This document shows positions 41,371-50,828 of a stretch of 64,000 bases of DNA, one piece after another. Made by a program: the position numbers and the translations under genes. Within the stretch, counting starts at the first letter, position 1. Each line of letters begins with the position of its first letter. The notes under the pieces were generated by a model. It ran no database searches. It was not told where the DNA came from and saw only the letters and a program-made list of their open reading frames with translations. Source of the stretch: Martelella sp. AD-3 (GTDB lineage Bacteria; Pseudomonadota; Alphaproteobacteria; Rhizobiales; Rhizobiaceae); NCBI RefSeq assembly GCF_001578105.1, contig NZ_CP014275.1:1240001-1304000 (forward strand), read 5' to 3'.

Positions 41371-41751
41371 TTGAAACGCAGGGTTCTACTCGTCATCGGC
41401 TGGATCATGGTTGCGCTGGGCGTCATCGGCGTGTTTTTGCCGATCATGCCGACGGTGCCGTTCCTGATCGTTGCCGCCGCGGCCTTTGCGCGATCCTCGC
41501 CGGAGCTTGAAGCCCGGTTGATGAACCATCCCCGCTACGGCGCCCATCTTCGCCAGTGGCGCCACGAAGGCGCTATCGCCACCCCCGCCAAGATCCTGGC
41601 GGTAACGGCGATGGGGGTGAGCTTTCTGTCCGTGCTCTATTTCGCCTCGGCTTTCCTCTGGCTCCAGCTTGCCGTCGGCCTGGTGCTGTTGAGTTGCGCC
41701 GCTTTCGTCGTCACCCGTCCTGCGCCTGTCGCCGTGCGCGCGGACCGCTGA
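41371..41751 (+). CDS. DUF454 (YbaN-type) inner membrane protein
   Basis: This 126-residue protein has two or three membrane segments. Its N-terminal sequence, GWIMVALGVIGVFLPIMPTVPFLI followed by AAAFARSSP, is the signature of the DUF454/YbaN family: a double-glycine helix with a PTVPF turn. LMNHPRYGAHL then marks the cytoplasmic part. The start is TTG 41371 after AGGAGACAGGACA. The function of the family is unknown. The gene is convergent with the LacI-type regulator gene, 35 bases away. Confidence 0.88.
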   Translation: MKRRVLLVIGWIMVALGVIGVFLPIMPTVPFLIVAAAAFARSSPELEARLMNHPRYGAHLRQWRHEGAIATPAKILAVTAMGVSFLSVLYFASAFLWLQLAVGLVLLSCAAFVVTRPAPVAVRADR

Positions 41752-41786
41752 GGTCCGCAGGCTCCTCTCCGCTTCCCGCGGCTTTT

Positions 41787-42842
41787 TCAGCGCGATTGCG
41801 CCGTCTTCAACAGCGGCGCGTTGGACCAGTCCGGCTTGCTGATGCTCTGTCGCGGCGGCGATGACCGGTTCTCGATCCGGGCAAGCACGGCGCGGGCGAG
41901 CTCCCGGCCGGCCTGGCTGAAGTCCTCGCTCATGGCGATGATCTCCGGGCTGATCCAGTTGAGAAAGTCCGCCGGCTGCTTGGCGACGAGATCGACATCC
42001 TCCCCAAGCCTCAGGCCGCGCGCCCTGAGTGCGGCCATGATCGGGACGGCGCTGCTGCCGGAACAGGCAATGACGCCGTCCGGCGGCGTTGATGACGACA
42101 GCGCCGCCAGCACACCATTGCGGATTTCCGACAGCGACGAATCGGTGCTGACGGAGGTCAGCGGCGTCTCCTGCAGGCCGAAGCGGCTGAGGCCGCGCTC
42201 GAAGCCGGCGCGGAAATAGCGATAATAGGTGAGGTGGCTCGGCGGCTGCAGGCAGACGATACGGCGGCGTCCGCGCTCCGCAAGCCTTTCCACAGCGTCC
42301 ATCGCATAGGCGTCGTTGTCGAAGTCGTGGAAGGGGTAGTCATGGTCGCTCTCCGTGCGGCCGTGCGCGGCAAAGGGCATGCCGCGCTCGCGCATCAGGG
42401 CGATGCGCGGGTCCTCCGGGGCGATGCGCGAGATGATCACGCCATCGGCGGAACCGGTGTCGAGAATGTAGCGGATCGGCGCCATCGGATCGTGATGGAT
42501 CGGCTGCGGCATCAGCACCAGATGATAGGGCGTGTCCGAAAGGACGTCCGATATGCCGAATATCATCTGGCCGGACATGCCCATGATCTCTTCCTCCATG
42601 CTGAGGACGAGCGCGATTACATTGGTCTTGCCGGTGCGAAGCCTGACGCCGGCGCGGTTCGGCATGTAGCCGAGCTGCTTGGCGACGAGGCGAACGCGCT
42701 CCTTGGTGTGCTCGGCGATATCCGGCGCGTCCTTCAGCGCGCGGGAGACGGTCGTCACGCCGAGTCCGGTCATATAGGCAATGGTCTTCAGTGTCGGGCG
42801 CGTATTGCTTGTCTCGCGCGATCTTCCGGTCGTGGGCTTCAT
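41787..42842 (-). CDS. LacI family transcriptional regulator of the sugar cassette
   Basis: This 351-residue repressor has the LacI helix-turn-helix at about 16-50 (TLKTIAYMTGLGVTTVSRAL and the hinge-side GYMPNRAGVRLR) and a sugar-binding domain resembling periplasmic binding proteins. It is divergent from a CUT1 sugar ABC transporter operon across a 606-base gap that has a LacI-type palindrome, so local control of that operon is likely. Ribosome site GGGAGATGA lies before ATG 42842. The effector is presumably the transported sugar or a product. Confidence 0.92.
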   Translation of the reverse strand: MKPTTGRSRETSNTRPTLKTIAYMTGLGVTTVSRALKDAPDIAEHTKERVRLVAKQLGYMPNRAGVRLRTGKTNVIALVLSMEEEIMGMSGQMIFGISDVLSDTPYHLVLMPQPIHHDPMAPIRYILDTGSADGVIISRIAPEDPRIALMRERGMPFAAHGRTESDHDYPFHDFDNDAYAMDAVERLAERGRRRIVCLQPPSHLTYYRYFRAGFERGLSRFGLQETPLTSVSTDSSLSEIRNGVLAALSSSTPPDGVIACSGSSAVPIMAALRARGLRLGEDVDLVAKQPADFLNWISPEIIAMSEDFSQAGRELARAVLARIENRSSPPRQSISKPDWSNAPLLKTAQSR

Positions 42843-42919
42843 CGACGTCTTTCATCTCCCGCGTCGCGCGTGCCGCGCGTTCGCACGGGCCCTGCGGCCC
42901 GTCTCCTCCCTGCTGATGG

Positions 42920-42968
42920 AGCGTATCGGACAACAGGCCGGATCCGGCCTGAAATGCAACGATACGCT
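42920..42968. repeat. Nested palindromic element
   Basis: AGCGTATCG (42920-42928) pairs with CGATACGCT (42960-42968). Inside it is a perfect 16-base palindrome AGGCCGGATCCGGCCT (42935-42950). The form is like the two-hairpin rhizobial intergenic repeats, although the sequence differs from the one at 29026. Confidence 0.6.
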
Positions 42969-43139
42969 GATTCTCGCTGGCAACGCCAATCCTGCGTGCA
43001 TTCTTGTCGTTTTTGAGCGTCCTCGCCCGCCGCACATCCGGATCTGGCGGAGCCTCCCTCCCGACGGCCCCTCCGTAGCGCCGGTCAAGCCGGCCCTGCT
43101 TGGCGCCTGCCGGCTGCCCGCAGTCTAGCGCGAGAATTG

Positions 43140-43153
43140 CTGTAACGATACAG
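43140..43153. promoter_or_regulatory. LacI-type operator candidate
   Basis: CTGTAACGATACAG has perfect outer arms CTGTA/TACAG and a central CG, the general form of LacI-family operators. It lies between the regulator and the operon, about 300 bases from each start. Confidence 0.5.
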
Positions 43154-43270
43154 AAAAATAGCTGTCGCGTGTTAGGCAGACTATTTAAGGCCGTGGCGCA
43201 TGTGCGTGGAACTGTCGGTTGCCAGGATGTTGCGGATGCGAACAAGCTTGACGGACGTTGCGAAGAAATC

Positions 43271-43320
43271 CATATTAATACAATTAATACAAGATTTTAT
43301 TTAGAAATTGCAATGCAAAA
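43271..43320. promoter_or_regulatory. AT-rich tract with tandem 9-base repeat
   Basis: In a GC-rich genome this stretch is mostly A and T. It has two exact tandem copies of ATTAATACA (43274-43291) and a TTGCA-A-TGCAA palindrome (43308-43318). It may be an UP-type or protein-binding element for the sugar operon. Confidence 0.4.
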
Positions 43321-43448
43321 AATCGAAGTATATTCGGTCTGCGCCTTAGGTCGAAAGTAGTAGTTTGACAAAAATCGGAACAAAAAGGTTGCGCCCTATT
43401 TGGCTTTCGCATACCTTTTTCCGGCAACGTTTCAGTTGGGAGGACAGT

Positions 43449-44681
43449 ATGAAACATGCAATTCTCACCGCCGCTCTGGCGGCCGGCGTAGCCATGCCTG
43501 TCGCAGCCAGCGCGACCGACCTTGAGGTGACCCACTGGTGGACATCGGGCGGCGAGGCTGCGGCCGTGAAGGTGCTGGCTGACAATTTCAACGAAACCGG
43601 AAATAACTGGGTGGACAGCGCCATCGCCGGTTCCGGTTCGACCGCCAACCCGATCATCATCAGCCGCATTCTCGGCGGCAATCCCATGGGCGCGACCCAG
43701 ATGAACACCGGCCGCGACGCCGAGGAACTGATCAAGGCCGGCCTGATGCTGGACCTGACGGATCTCGCCGAGAAGGAAAACTGGCGCGAGAAGATCCGCC
43801 CCGCCAAGCTGCTTGAGGCGTGCGAATATGACGGCCGCATCTATTGCGTGCCGATCAACATCCATTCTTGGCAGTGGATGTGGCTGAACCGCCACGTGTT
43901 CGAGGACAACGGCATTCCGGTGCCGACCAACTGGCAGGAACTGGTCGATGCGGCGCCGGCGCTGCAGGAAGCCGGCGTCATTCCGCTCGCCACGGGCCAG
44001 CCCTGGCAGGTCGACGGCATCCGCAACGTGATGCAGGTCGCCATCGGCGGCGTCGACAATTATCTCGCCGTCAACGGCGACAAGGATCCGGATGCCGTGA
44101 TGAGCGACGAGAACCGCGCCATCTGGGAAGCCTTTGCACAGGCGCGCGACATGGTTGATGACGCCTATTCCGGTCGCGACTGGAACGTCGCCACCAATAT
44201 GGTGATCCAGGGCGACGCGGCCGCGCAGATCATGGGCGACTGGGCGCAGGGCGAATTCGCCCAGGCGGGCCAGGAGGCCGGCGTCGATTATGATTGCCTT
44301 CCCGGACTCGGCAACAATCCGGTGCTCGATACGGGCGGCGATGCCTTCTATTTCCCCAAGACGAACGACGAAGAGATCACGGCGGCCCAGCTCGAGCTGG
44401 CCTCCATGCTGGTTTCGCCGGAAACCCAGGTCGAGTTCAACCTCGTCAAGGGCTCGCTTCCGGTGCGCGGCGATGTCGATCTCGAAGCCGCCAATGCCTG
44501 CATGAAGAAGGGTCTCGAAATCCTCGCCAATCCGGACAACGTCCTGCCGTCGACCGAGCAATTGCTCGATTCCGATACGCAGGGCCAGATCACGGACCTT
44601 GCGCTGGAGTTCTTCTCCTCCGACATGACGGTCGACGAGGCGCTCGAACAGCAGCAGTCGATCATCGAACAGGCCATGTAA
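43449..44681 (+). CDS. CUT1 sugar ABC transporter, substrate-binding protein
   Basis: This 410-residue periplasmic protein has a signal peptide probably cleaved after ASA near 22. The mature start, TDLEVTHWWTSGGEAAAVKVL, is close to the glucose-binding GtsA group of family 1 solute-binding proteins. Other landmarks include IHSWQWMWLNRHVF near 138 and TGGDAFYFPK near 297. It delivers sugar to the two permeases encoded next. GGGAGGACAG precedes the ATG at 43449. An intercistronic hairpin follows, which commonly leaves the binding-protein message in excess. Glucose or a glucose-like sugar is inferred from similarity only. Confidence 0.9.
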   Translation: MKHAILTAALAAGVAMPVAASATDLEVTHWWTSGGEAAAVKVLADNFNETGNNWVDSAIAGSGSTANPIIISRILGGNPMGATQMNTGRDAEELIKAGLMLDLTDLAEKENWREKIRPAKLLEACEYDGRIYCVPINIHSWQWMWLNRHVFEDNGIPVPTNWQELVDAAPALQEAGVIPLATGQPWQVDGIRNVMQVAIGGVDNYLAVNGDKDPDAVMSDENRAIWEAFAQARDMVDDAYSGRDWNVATNMVIQGDAAAQIMGDWAQGEFAQAGQEAGVDYDCLPGLGNNPVLDTGGDAFYFPKTNDEEITAAQLELASMLVSPETQVEFNLVKGSLPVRGDVDLEAANACMKKGLEILANPDNVLPSTEQLLDSDTQGQITDLALEFFSSDMTVDEALEQQQSIIEQAM

Positions 44682-44699
44682 GCCTCGGCCGAAAGGGAC

Positions 44700-44737
44700 A
44701 AGGGGCTGGCCCGGCTCTGACGCGGCTTGCCCCTTTT
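44700..44737 (+). terminator. Intercistronic hairpin after the binding-protein gene
   Basis: AAGGGGC (44700-44706) pairs with GCCCCTT (44729-44735), followed by TTCCTT. It probably acts as a partial terminator or RNA-stabilising stem, lowering transporter relative to binding-protein expression. Confidence 0.6.
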
Positions 44738-44774
44738 CCTTCCGGATCCATGCCAATCTGAGAGGGGAGCTGCA

Positions 44775-45668
44775 ATGGCTGCTGTTGCTCGCCGTCCGTT
44801 CGGTCTGTTCAAGAATCTGAACGCCAAGATCGCGGCAATCCCGATGATGCTGACCGCCGTGGTCATCTTCATCGGCTGCACCGCCTGGACGGTTATCTAT
44901 TCATTCACCGACTCGCGGCTTCTGCCGAGCGAGAATTTCGTCGGCTTTTCCCAGTATGACCGCCTGTTCGACACGACCCGCTGGAATGTGGCGATCGTCA
45001 ACCTCCTGATCTACGGAGGCTTGAGCCTCGTCTTTTCCTTTGTCGTCGGCTTTCTTCTGGCGACGCTGCTCGACCAGAAAATCCGCTTCGAGAACACCTT
45101 CCGCACGATCTTTCTCTATCCCTTCGCGCTCTCCTTCATCGTCACCGGCCTCGTCTGGCAATGGATCCTCGATCCAGGCCTCGGCGTGCCGAAATTTCTG
45201 GACGACCTCGGCCTGCCCGGGGGCGATTTCGCCATGCTCGGCAACAAGAGCACGGTCATCTATGCGCTGGTGATCGCGGGGCTCTGGCAGGGAACGGGGC
45301 TTGTCATGGTGCTGATGCTGGCGGGCCTGCGCGGCATCGATGGCGAAATCTGGAAGGCGGCCAAGGTCGACGGCATCCCCGCCTGGCGGACCTATCTCTT
45401 CATCGTCATTCCGATGATGCGCGGCGTGTTCGTGACGACGCTCGTCATCGTCGCCTCGGGCATTGTCCGCGTCTACGACCTCGTCGTGGCGATGACGCAG
45501 GGGGGACCTGGCTTTGCCTCCGAAGTGCCGGCCAAATATGTCTACGACCTGATGTTCCAGCGCGGCAATATCGGCCAGGGGCTCGCCGCCTCGACCGTGA
45601 TGCTGGTCACCGTCTTTATCATCCTCGTGCCCTGGGCGCTGATGGAATTCAGAGACAAGAAGAAATGA
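44775..45668 (+). CDS. Sugar ABC transporter permease (GtsB/MalF type)
   Basis: This 297-residue membrane protein has about six membrane segments. It starts MAAVARRPFGLFKNLNAKIAA, close in style to GtsB proteins, and has IFIGCTAWTVIYSFTDSRLLPS near 35. The cytoplasmic EAA loop reads EIWKAAKVDGIPAWRTYLFI near 195-215, with the conserved Ala, Gly and Pro that contact the ATPase. ATG 44775 is preceded by AGAGGGGAG. It pairs with the second permease, ten bases downstream. Confidence 0.92.
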   Translation: MAAVARRPFGLFKNLNAKIAAIPMMLTAVVIFIGCTAWTVIYSFTDSRLLPSENFVGFSQYDRLFDTTRWNVAIVNLLIYGGLSLVFSFVVGFLLATLLDQKIRFENTFRTIFLYPFALSFIVTGLVWQWILDPGLGVPKFLDDLGLPGGDFAMLGNKSTVIYALVIAGLWQGTGLVMVLMLAGLRGIDGEIWKAAKVDGIPAWRTYLFIVIPMMRGVFVTTLVIVASGIVRVYDLVVAMTQGGPGFASEVPAKYVYDLMFQRGNIGQGLAASTVMLVTVFIILVPWALMEFRDKKK

Positions 45669-45678
45669 GGAGGGGATG

Positions 45679-46575
45679 ATGAGTGCAGTTGCTTCCAATG
45701 AACCGTCGGGGCCGCGCCCCAGGCGCCGCTTCGCGCCGTCGCGGATCATTCTCTATTCCATCCTGTTCGTCGCCGCGGTCTATTATCTCATTCCGCTCTA
45801 TGTGATGGTGGTGACCTCGCTGAAGGGCATGCCGGAAATCCGCATGGGCAATATCTTCGCGCCGCCCGTCGAAATCACCTTCGAACCCTGGGTCAAGGCG
45901 TGGAGCCAGGCCTGCACCGGGCTCTACTGCGAAGGCATCCGCGTCGGCTTCTGGAATTCGGTCAAGATCACCGTTCCGGGTATCATCGTCTCGATCGCGG
46001 TCGCCTCGGTCAACGGCTATGCGCTGGCGAACTGGCGCTTCAAGGGCTCGGAATTCTTCTTCACGGTGCTGCTCTTCGGCGCTTTCATTCCCTACCAGGT
46101 GATGCTTTATCCGCTGGTGATCATCCTTCGGGAACTGCACATGTTCTCGACGCTTCCGGGCATCGTGCTGGTCCATACCATTTTCGGCATGCCGATCCTG
46201 ACGCTCCTGTTCCGCAACTATTTCGCCTCGTTGCCGGAGGAGCTGTTCAAGGCGGCGCGCGTCGACGGCGCCGGCTTCTGGCAGATCTTCTTCCGCATCA
46301 TGCTGCCGATGTCGCTGCCGATCTTCGTCGTCGGCATGATCATCCAGACGACCGGCATCTGGAACGACTTCCTCTTCGGCGTGATCTTCGCCGGCCAGCA
46401 GAACTATCCGATGACGGTGCAGCTCAACAACATCGTCAATGCGGTGCAGGGGGTCAAGGAATACAACGTCAACATGGCGGCAACGCTTCTGACCGGCCTC
46501 GTCCCGCTGGCCGTCTATTTCGTTTCCGGACCGCTTTTCGTGCGCGGCATCGCCGCCGGCGCGGTGAAAGGGTGA
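45679..46575 (+). CDS. Sugar ABC transporter permease (GtsC/MalG type)
   Basis: This 298-residue membrane protein has six membrane segments and the EAA loop ELFKAARVDGAGFWQIFFRI near 192-211. Start choice: ATG 45676 abuts the ribosome site AGGAGGGG, so ATG 45679, with five bases after AGGAGG, is preferred. The upstream segment is charged and short. It forms the channel with the other permease. The ATPase gene starts right after its stop. Confidence 0.92.
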   Translation: MSAVASNEPSGPRPRRRFAPSRIILYSILFVAAVYYLIPLYVMVVTSLKGMPEIRMGNIFAPPVEITFEPWVKAWSQACTGLYCEGIRVGFWNSVKITVPGIIVSIAVASVNGYALANWRFKGSEFFFTVLLFGAFIPYQVMLYPLVIILRELHMFSTLPGIVLVHTIFGMPILTLLFRNYFASLPEELFKAARVDGAGFWQIFFRIMLPMSLPIFVVGMIIQTTGIWNDFLFGVIFAGQQNYPMTVQLNNIVNAVQGVKEYNVNMAATLLTGLVPLAVYFVSGPLFVRGIAAGAVKG

Positions 46576-46578
46576 ATG

Positions 46579-47670
<1,092 letters not shown>

Positions 47671-47677
47671 TGCAATT

Positions 47678-47759
47678 GGAAAGTCCCGGCTTTCCCTTTC
47701 TGGCAAACGCGATAGAATTGCGGGACGGAAACACCTTTGCCGGCGCATGCCCGCGCCGG
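47678..47759 (+). other. Two hairpins between the ATPase and TIM-barrel genes
   Basis: GGAAAG/CTTTCC (47678-47695, six-base loop) is followed by CTTTCT. CCGGCGC/GCGCCGG (47740-47759, six-base loop) follows it. They sit in the 133-base gap and could lower transcription into the metabolic genes or stabilise processed message. Confidence 0.45.
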
Positions 47760-47803
47760 TCTCAATGCGGAGTTCGGCAGCACGCAACTGCCGGGAGGAT
47801 GAG

Positions 47804-48565
47804 ATGACGAAACTCGGATTTCAACTGTACAGCGCGCGCAATTATCAGCCCTTTTCCGGCGTGTTCCGCAAGCTCGCGGCCGCGGGTTATGGCGAGGTCG
47901 AGGGCTACGGCGCGCTTTATGACGATCTCGACGAGGCCGGCCTCGACCGGTTGGCCGCCGACCTCGAGGCAATCGGCCTGTCGATGCCGACCGGCCATTT
48001 CGGTCTGGCCATGCTGGAGGAGGACCCGGACCGCGTTCTGGAGATCGCCTCCAGGCTGAAGATGGACAGCGTGTTCTGCCCCTTTCTCCTGCCCGACCAG
48101 CGGCCCGACACGGCGAAGGGATGGAAGGAGTTCGGCGCGCGGCTGGAGGCGGCCGGAAAACCCTTCCGTGACGCCGGCCTCGTCTTCGGCTGGCACAACC
48201 ACGATTTCGAGTTCGCGCTTCTGCCGGACGGCACGGCGCCGATGCGGCACCTCATGGCAGGCGGCCCGTCGCTTGCCTGGGAGGCCGATATCGCCTGGGT
48301 GATCCGCGGCGATGCCGATCCCTATTTCTGGATCGAGCTGTTCAAGGAGCGCATCACCGCCGTCCATGTGAAGGATATTGCGGAAGCCGGCGAGAACGAG
48401 GACGAGGATGGCTGGGCCGATGTCGGTTATGGCACGGTCGACTGGAAGGGGCTGATGAAGGTGCTGAAGTCCATGCCGATCAGGCATTACATCGTCGAGC
48501 ATGACAATCCGAACGACGTCGATCGTCTGATCGAACGTTCGATCGCGTCCTTCCAGACCTTCTGA
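47804..48565 (+). CDS. Sugar phosphate isomerase/epimerase-type TIM-barrel protein
   Basis: This 253-residue protein belongs to the xylose-isomerase-like TIM-barrel family (AP endonuclease 2 fold). Metal-ligand regions are visible: FGWHNHDFEF near 127, WEADIAWV near 158, AVHVKD near 186, and YIVEHDNP near 230. ATG 47804 follows GGGAGGATGAG. E. coli YcjR and IolE/IolI have the same fold and interconvert keto-sugars. Together with the next gene, a dehydrogenase, it probably processes the imported sugar by oxidation and epimerisation. The exact substrate is unknown. Confidence 0.85.
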   Translation: MTKLGFQLYSARNYQPFSGVFRKLAAAGYGEVEGYGALYDDLDEAGLDRLAADLEAIGLSMPTGHFGLAMLEEDPDRVLEIASRLKMDSVFCPFLLPDQRPDTAKGWKEFGARLEAAGKPFRDAGLVFGWHNHDFEFALLPDGTAPMRHLMAGGPSLAWEADIAWVIRGDADPYFWIELFKERITAVHVKDIAEAGENEDEDGWADVGYGTVDWKGLMKVLKSMPIRHYIVEHDNPNDVDRLIERSIASFQTF

Positions 48566-48576
48566 ACGAGGCAAAC

Positions 48577-49710
48577 ATGACCAAGGAACTGGGTGTCGGC
48601 ATCCTCGGATGCGGCAATATTTCCGCGACCTATTTTTCGCTCGCGCCGATGTTCAAGGGGCTGAAGGTGCTGGCCTGCGCCGACATCAACGCGGCCGCGG
48701 CCGCGGCGCGGGCGGAGGAGTACGGCGTCACGGCGCAGGGCGTGGACGATCTCTTCGCCAATGACGAGATCGACGTCATCGTCAACCTCACCATTCCGGC
48801 GGCGCATTACGACATGTCGCGGCGCGCGCTCGAAGCCGGCAAGCATGTCTATTCGGAAAAGCCGCTCGTGCTTTCCGTCGACGAGGGCAAGGAACTCGGA
48901 CGCCTCGCGGCGGAAAAGGGCCTTGCCGTCGGCTGCGCGCCGGATACGTTCCTGGGCGGCGCCCATCAGCGCGCCCGTAAATATATCGATGAGGGCGGGA
49001 TCGGGCGGGTCACCTCCGGCACCTGCCATGTGATGAGCCCGGGCATGGAGATGTGGCATCCGAACCCGGACTTCTTCTTCCTGCCGGGCGGCGGCCCGGT
49101 TCTCGATCTCGGACCCTATTATATCGCCAATCTGATCAACCTGATCGGACCGGTGAAACAGGTGGCGGCGCTGACCTCGATGGCGAACGAGACCCGCACC
49201 ATCACCTCCGAACCGCGGCGCGGCGAGATCATCCCGGTCAAGACGCCGACCAATATCCACGCGCTTCTCGAGTTTGAAAGCGGCGCAACGGTCTCGCTTG
49301 CGGCAAGCTGGGATGTGTGGGCGCACCGCCATTCCCCCATGGAGCTTTACGGCACCGAAGGCTCGCTGTTCGTGCCCGATCCGAACTTCTTCGGTGGAAC
49401 GGTGGAGGCGGCCGGACGCGACGGCGCCGTTGAGGTGCTGGACCTCGGCGATCATCCCTTCGGCAAGGCGAACCAGAACCTCGACAAGGGCGGGCGGGCA
49501 AACTACCGCACGGCGGGCCTGGCGGATATGGCGATGGCGCTGATCGAGGGGCGTGACGCCCGCTGTTCGCTCGAACGCGCGCTGCATGGGGTCGACGTGA
49601 TGGCGGCAATCCTGAGATCGGGCGAAACCGGCGCTTTCGTGCCGCTGTCGACGACCTGCACCCAGCCGGCGGCCCTCGACGCCGAGGCGGCCGCGGCGCT
49701 TCTGCGGTAA
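48577..49710 (+). CDS. Gfo/Idh/MocA family dehydrogenase of the sugar cassette
   Basis: This 377-residue NAD(P)-dependent oxidoreductase has the Rossmann loop GILGCGNIS at 8-16, the SEKPL motif near 92, and GGGPVLDLGPYYIANLINL near 169 in the catalytic domain, where Asp is followed by Tyr in place of the more common His spacing. It starts 11 bases after the TIM-barrel gene. In E. coli, YcjS of this family oxidises glucosides at C3. A similar role for the transported sugar is inferred. A short hairpin follows the stop. Confidence 0.86.
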   Translation: MTKELGVGILGCGNISATYFSLAPMFKGLKVLACADINAAAAAARAEEYGVTAQGVDDLFANDEIDVIVNLTIPAAHYDMSRRALEAGKHVYSEKPLVLSVDEGKELGRLAAEKGLAVGCAPDTFLGGAHQRARKYIDEGGIGRVTSGTCHVMSPGMEMWHPNPDFFFLPGGGPVLDLGPYYIANLINLIGPVKQVAALTSMANETRTITSEPRRGEIIPVKTPTNIHALLEFESGATVSLAASWDVWAHRHSPMELYGTEGSLFVPDPNFFGGTVEAAGRDGAVEVLDLGDHPFGKANQNLDKGGRANYRTAGLADMAMALIEGRDARCSLERALHGVDVMAAILRSGETGAFVPLSTTCTQPAALDAEAAAALLR

Positions 49711-49727
49711 CAAGGCCCGATGCCTTG
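49711..49727. terminator. Short hairpin between convergent genes
   Basis: CAAGGC (49711) pairs with GCCTTG (49722) around a five-base loop directly after the dehydrogenase stop. There is no T tract, so it is a weak terminator candidate. Confidence 0.35.
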
Positions 49728-49730
49728 CCC

Positions 49731-50759
49731 TCAGGCGGAGCGTCGCTGCGGCGGCGTTCCGACCCTTCCGGCATGTCTCGCGCCTTCCGGCGTAAGGCCG
49801 GTCCATATCCGGAACGCCCGGTTGAAGGAATTCGGCTCGCTGAAGCCGAGGAGAAACGAGATCTCCGCCGACGGCAATGCCGTTGTCGTCAGATAGTGCC
49901 AGGCCAGGGCCTCGCGCGTCTCCTGCAGTATCTGCTGGTAGGAACAACCTTCCGATTCGATGCGTCTCTGCAGCGTACGCTTGCTCAGAGAGAGCTTGGT
50001 TGCCACCGCCTCGATCGATGCGAGCCCGCTCGGCAGGCCTTCCAGCAAGGCGGCCTTCACCCGTCTGACGGTCGTTGCGCCTTCCTCCAGATCGGCGAGC
50101 CGTTCACGCAGGCCCGGTTCGAATGCGTCCCACAGGCTTTCATTCGAGGTCAGGAAGGGGCGGGCGGCATCGCTTGCGGAGAAGGTCACGGCGTTGCGCG
50201 CGGCCGGTTTCATGCGTGCGCCGAGAAAGTCCTCGAAGGGCCTGGCCTGGGCCGGCGGTGCGGTCGTTTCGACCTCGACCGGTTTGATCAGTTCACGCGT
50301 GCCCATGCGCGCGAGCGTTACGGCAAAAAGCAGTTCGAACTGGATCATGCTTTGCGGCGGGTGGAATGGCGCATCAAGCCATGTCATCTCGACCGTCACA
50401 ATATCCTCTGTTTCGATGAGGTCGAGGCGCATGGGCGCTATCAGTTTCTTGTAGGCCCTGATGCGGCTGAGCGCCACGCCGAGGTTGGGGCTGCACAGGG
50501 CGGCGAACAGGGGCGGCGAGAAGGATTCGGCGCGGACGGCCCGGCAGAGTTTCAGGGGAAAGAGCCGGTCATCCTGCGCCACCGCCTCCCAGAGACGGTA
50601 ATAGTCCTCCGAGGCGAGCCGGAGGCCGGGACGCTGCAGAAGATCATCGGCGAGCCCGGCGCGCCTGAGGATGTCGGCCGGCACGAGGCCGAGATCCTTG
50701 AGCAACGGACGCCACGTGGCGTCAAGCGCATAGCCGGTCGTCATCATATGTGGCTTCAT
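49731..50759 (-). CDS. AraC family transcriptional regulator (OruR/ArgR-like N-domain)
   Basis: This 342-residue regulator has an N-terminal ligand domain of the PF12625 type (LLKDLGLVPADILRRAGLAD near 19, EDYYRLWEAV near 51) and a C-terminal AraC helix-turn-helix with VATKLSLSKRTLQRRIESEG near 258 and EISFLLGFSEPNSFNRAF near 300. Family members include OruR and other catabolic activators. On the same strand, 69 bases upstream, is an SDR gene that could be co-regulated. The target is not known. A repeat fragment lies in the gap. Confidence 0.87.
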   Translation of the reverse strand: MKPHMMTTGYALDATWRPLLKDLGLVPADILRRAGLADDLLQRPGLRLASEDYYRLWEAVAQDDRLFPLKLCRAVRAESFSPPLFAALCSPNLGVALSRIRAYKKLIAPMRLDLIETEDIVTVEMTWLDAPFHPPQSMIQFELLFAVTLARMGTRELIKPVEVETTAPPAQARPFEDFLGARMKPAARNAVTFSASDAARPFLTSNESLWDAFEPGLRERLADLEEGATTVRRVKAALLEGLPSGLASIEAVATKLSLSKRTLQRRIESEGCSYQQILQETREALAWHYLTTTALPSAEISFLLGFSEPNSFNRAFRIWTGLTPEGARHAGRVGTPPQRRSA

Positions 50760-50767
50760 CCCTCATA

Positions 50768-50794
50768 GCGCGCTTCCGCTTTTCCTGGAAACGC
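50768..50794. repeat. Fragment of the repeat family seen at 41177
   Basis: The sequence CGCTTCCGCTTTTCCTGG, with its flanks, resembles the start of the element at 41177 (GCGCCTCCGCTTTTCTCC). It is short and without its partner half. Confidence 0.45.
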
Positions 50795-50828
50795 TTCGAC
50801 CCATCAACGCATTCTGCATGATCCGGCG

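Larger units (their letters stand above)
42843..43448. other. 606-base regulatory gap between lacI-type gene and sugar ABC operon
   Basis: I see no convincing gene here, though frames are open on both strands at 42843-43130 through high G+C content. The left half holds a long palindromic element (42920-42968). The right half holds a LacI-type palindrome (43140-43153), an AT-rich tract with tandem repeats (43271-43320), an isolated TTGACA at 43365 with no good -10, and AACGTT at 43426 close to the start. The ribosome site TTGGGAGGACAG precedes the binding-protein gene. Confidence 0.6.

Noticed and set aside
42340..43245. Minus-strand 301-codon frame reaching into the lacI upstream gap, and a plus-strand 115-codon frame at 42781-43128
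   Set aside because: Both run through the regulator gene and a palindromic repeat, without ribosome sites or family sequence.
43365..43400. TTGACA as a full sigma-70 promoter for the sugar operon
   Set aside because: No acceptable -10 hexamer at 16-18 bases; kept only as a note in the gap entry.
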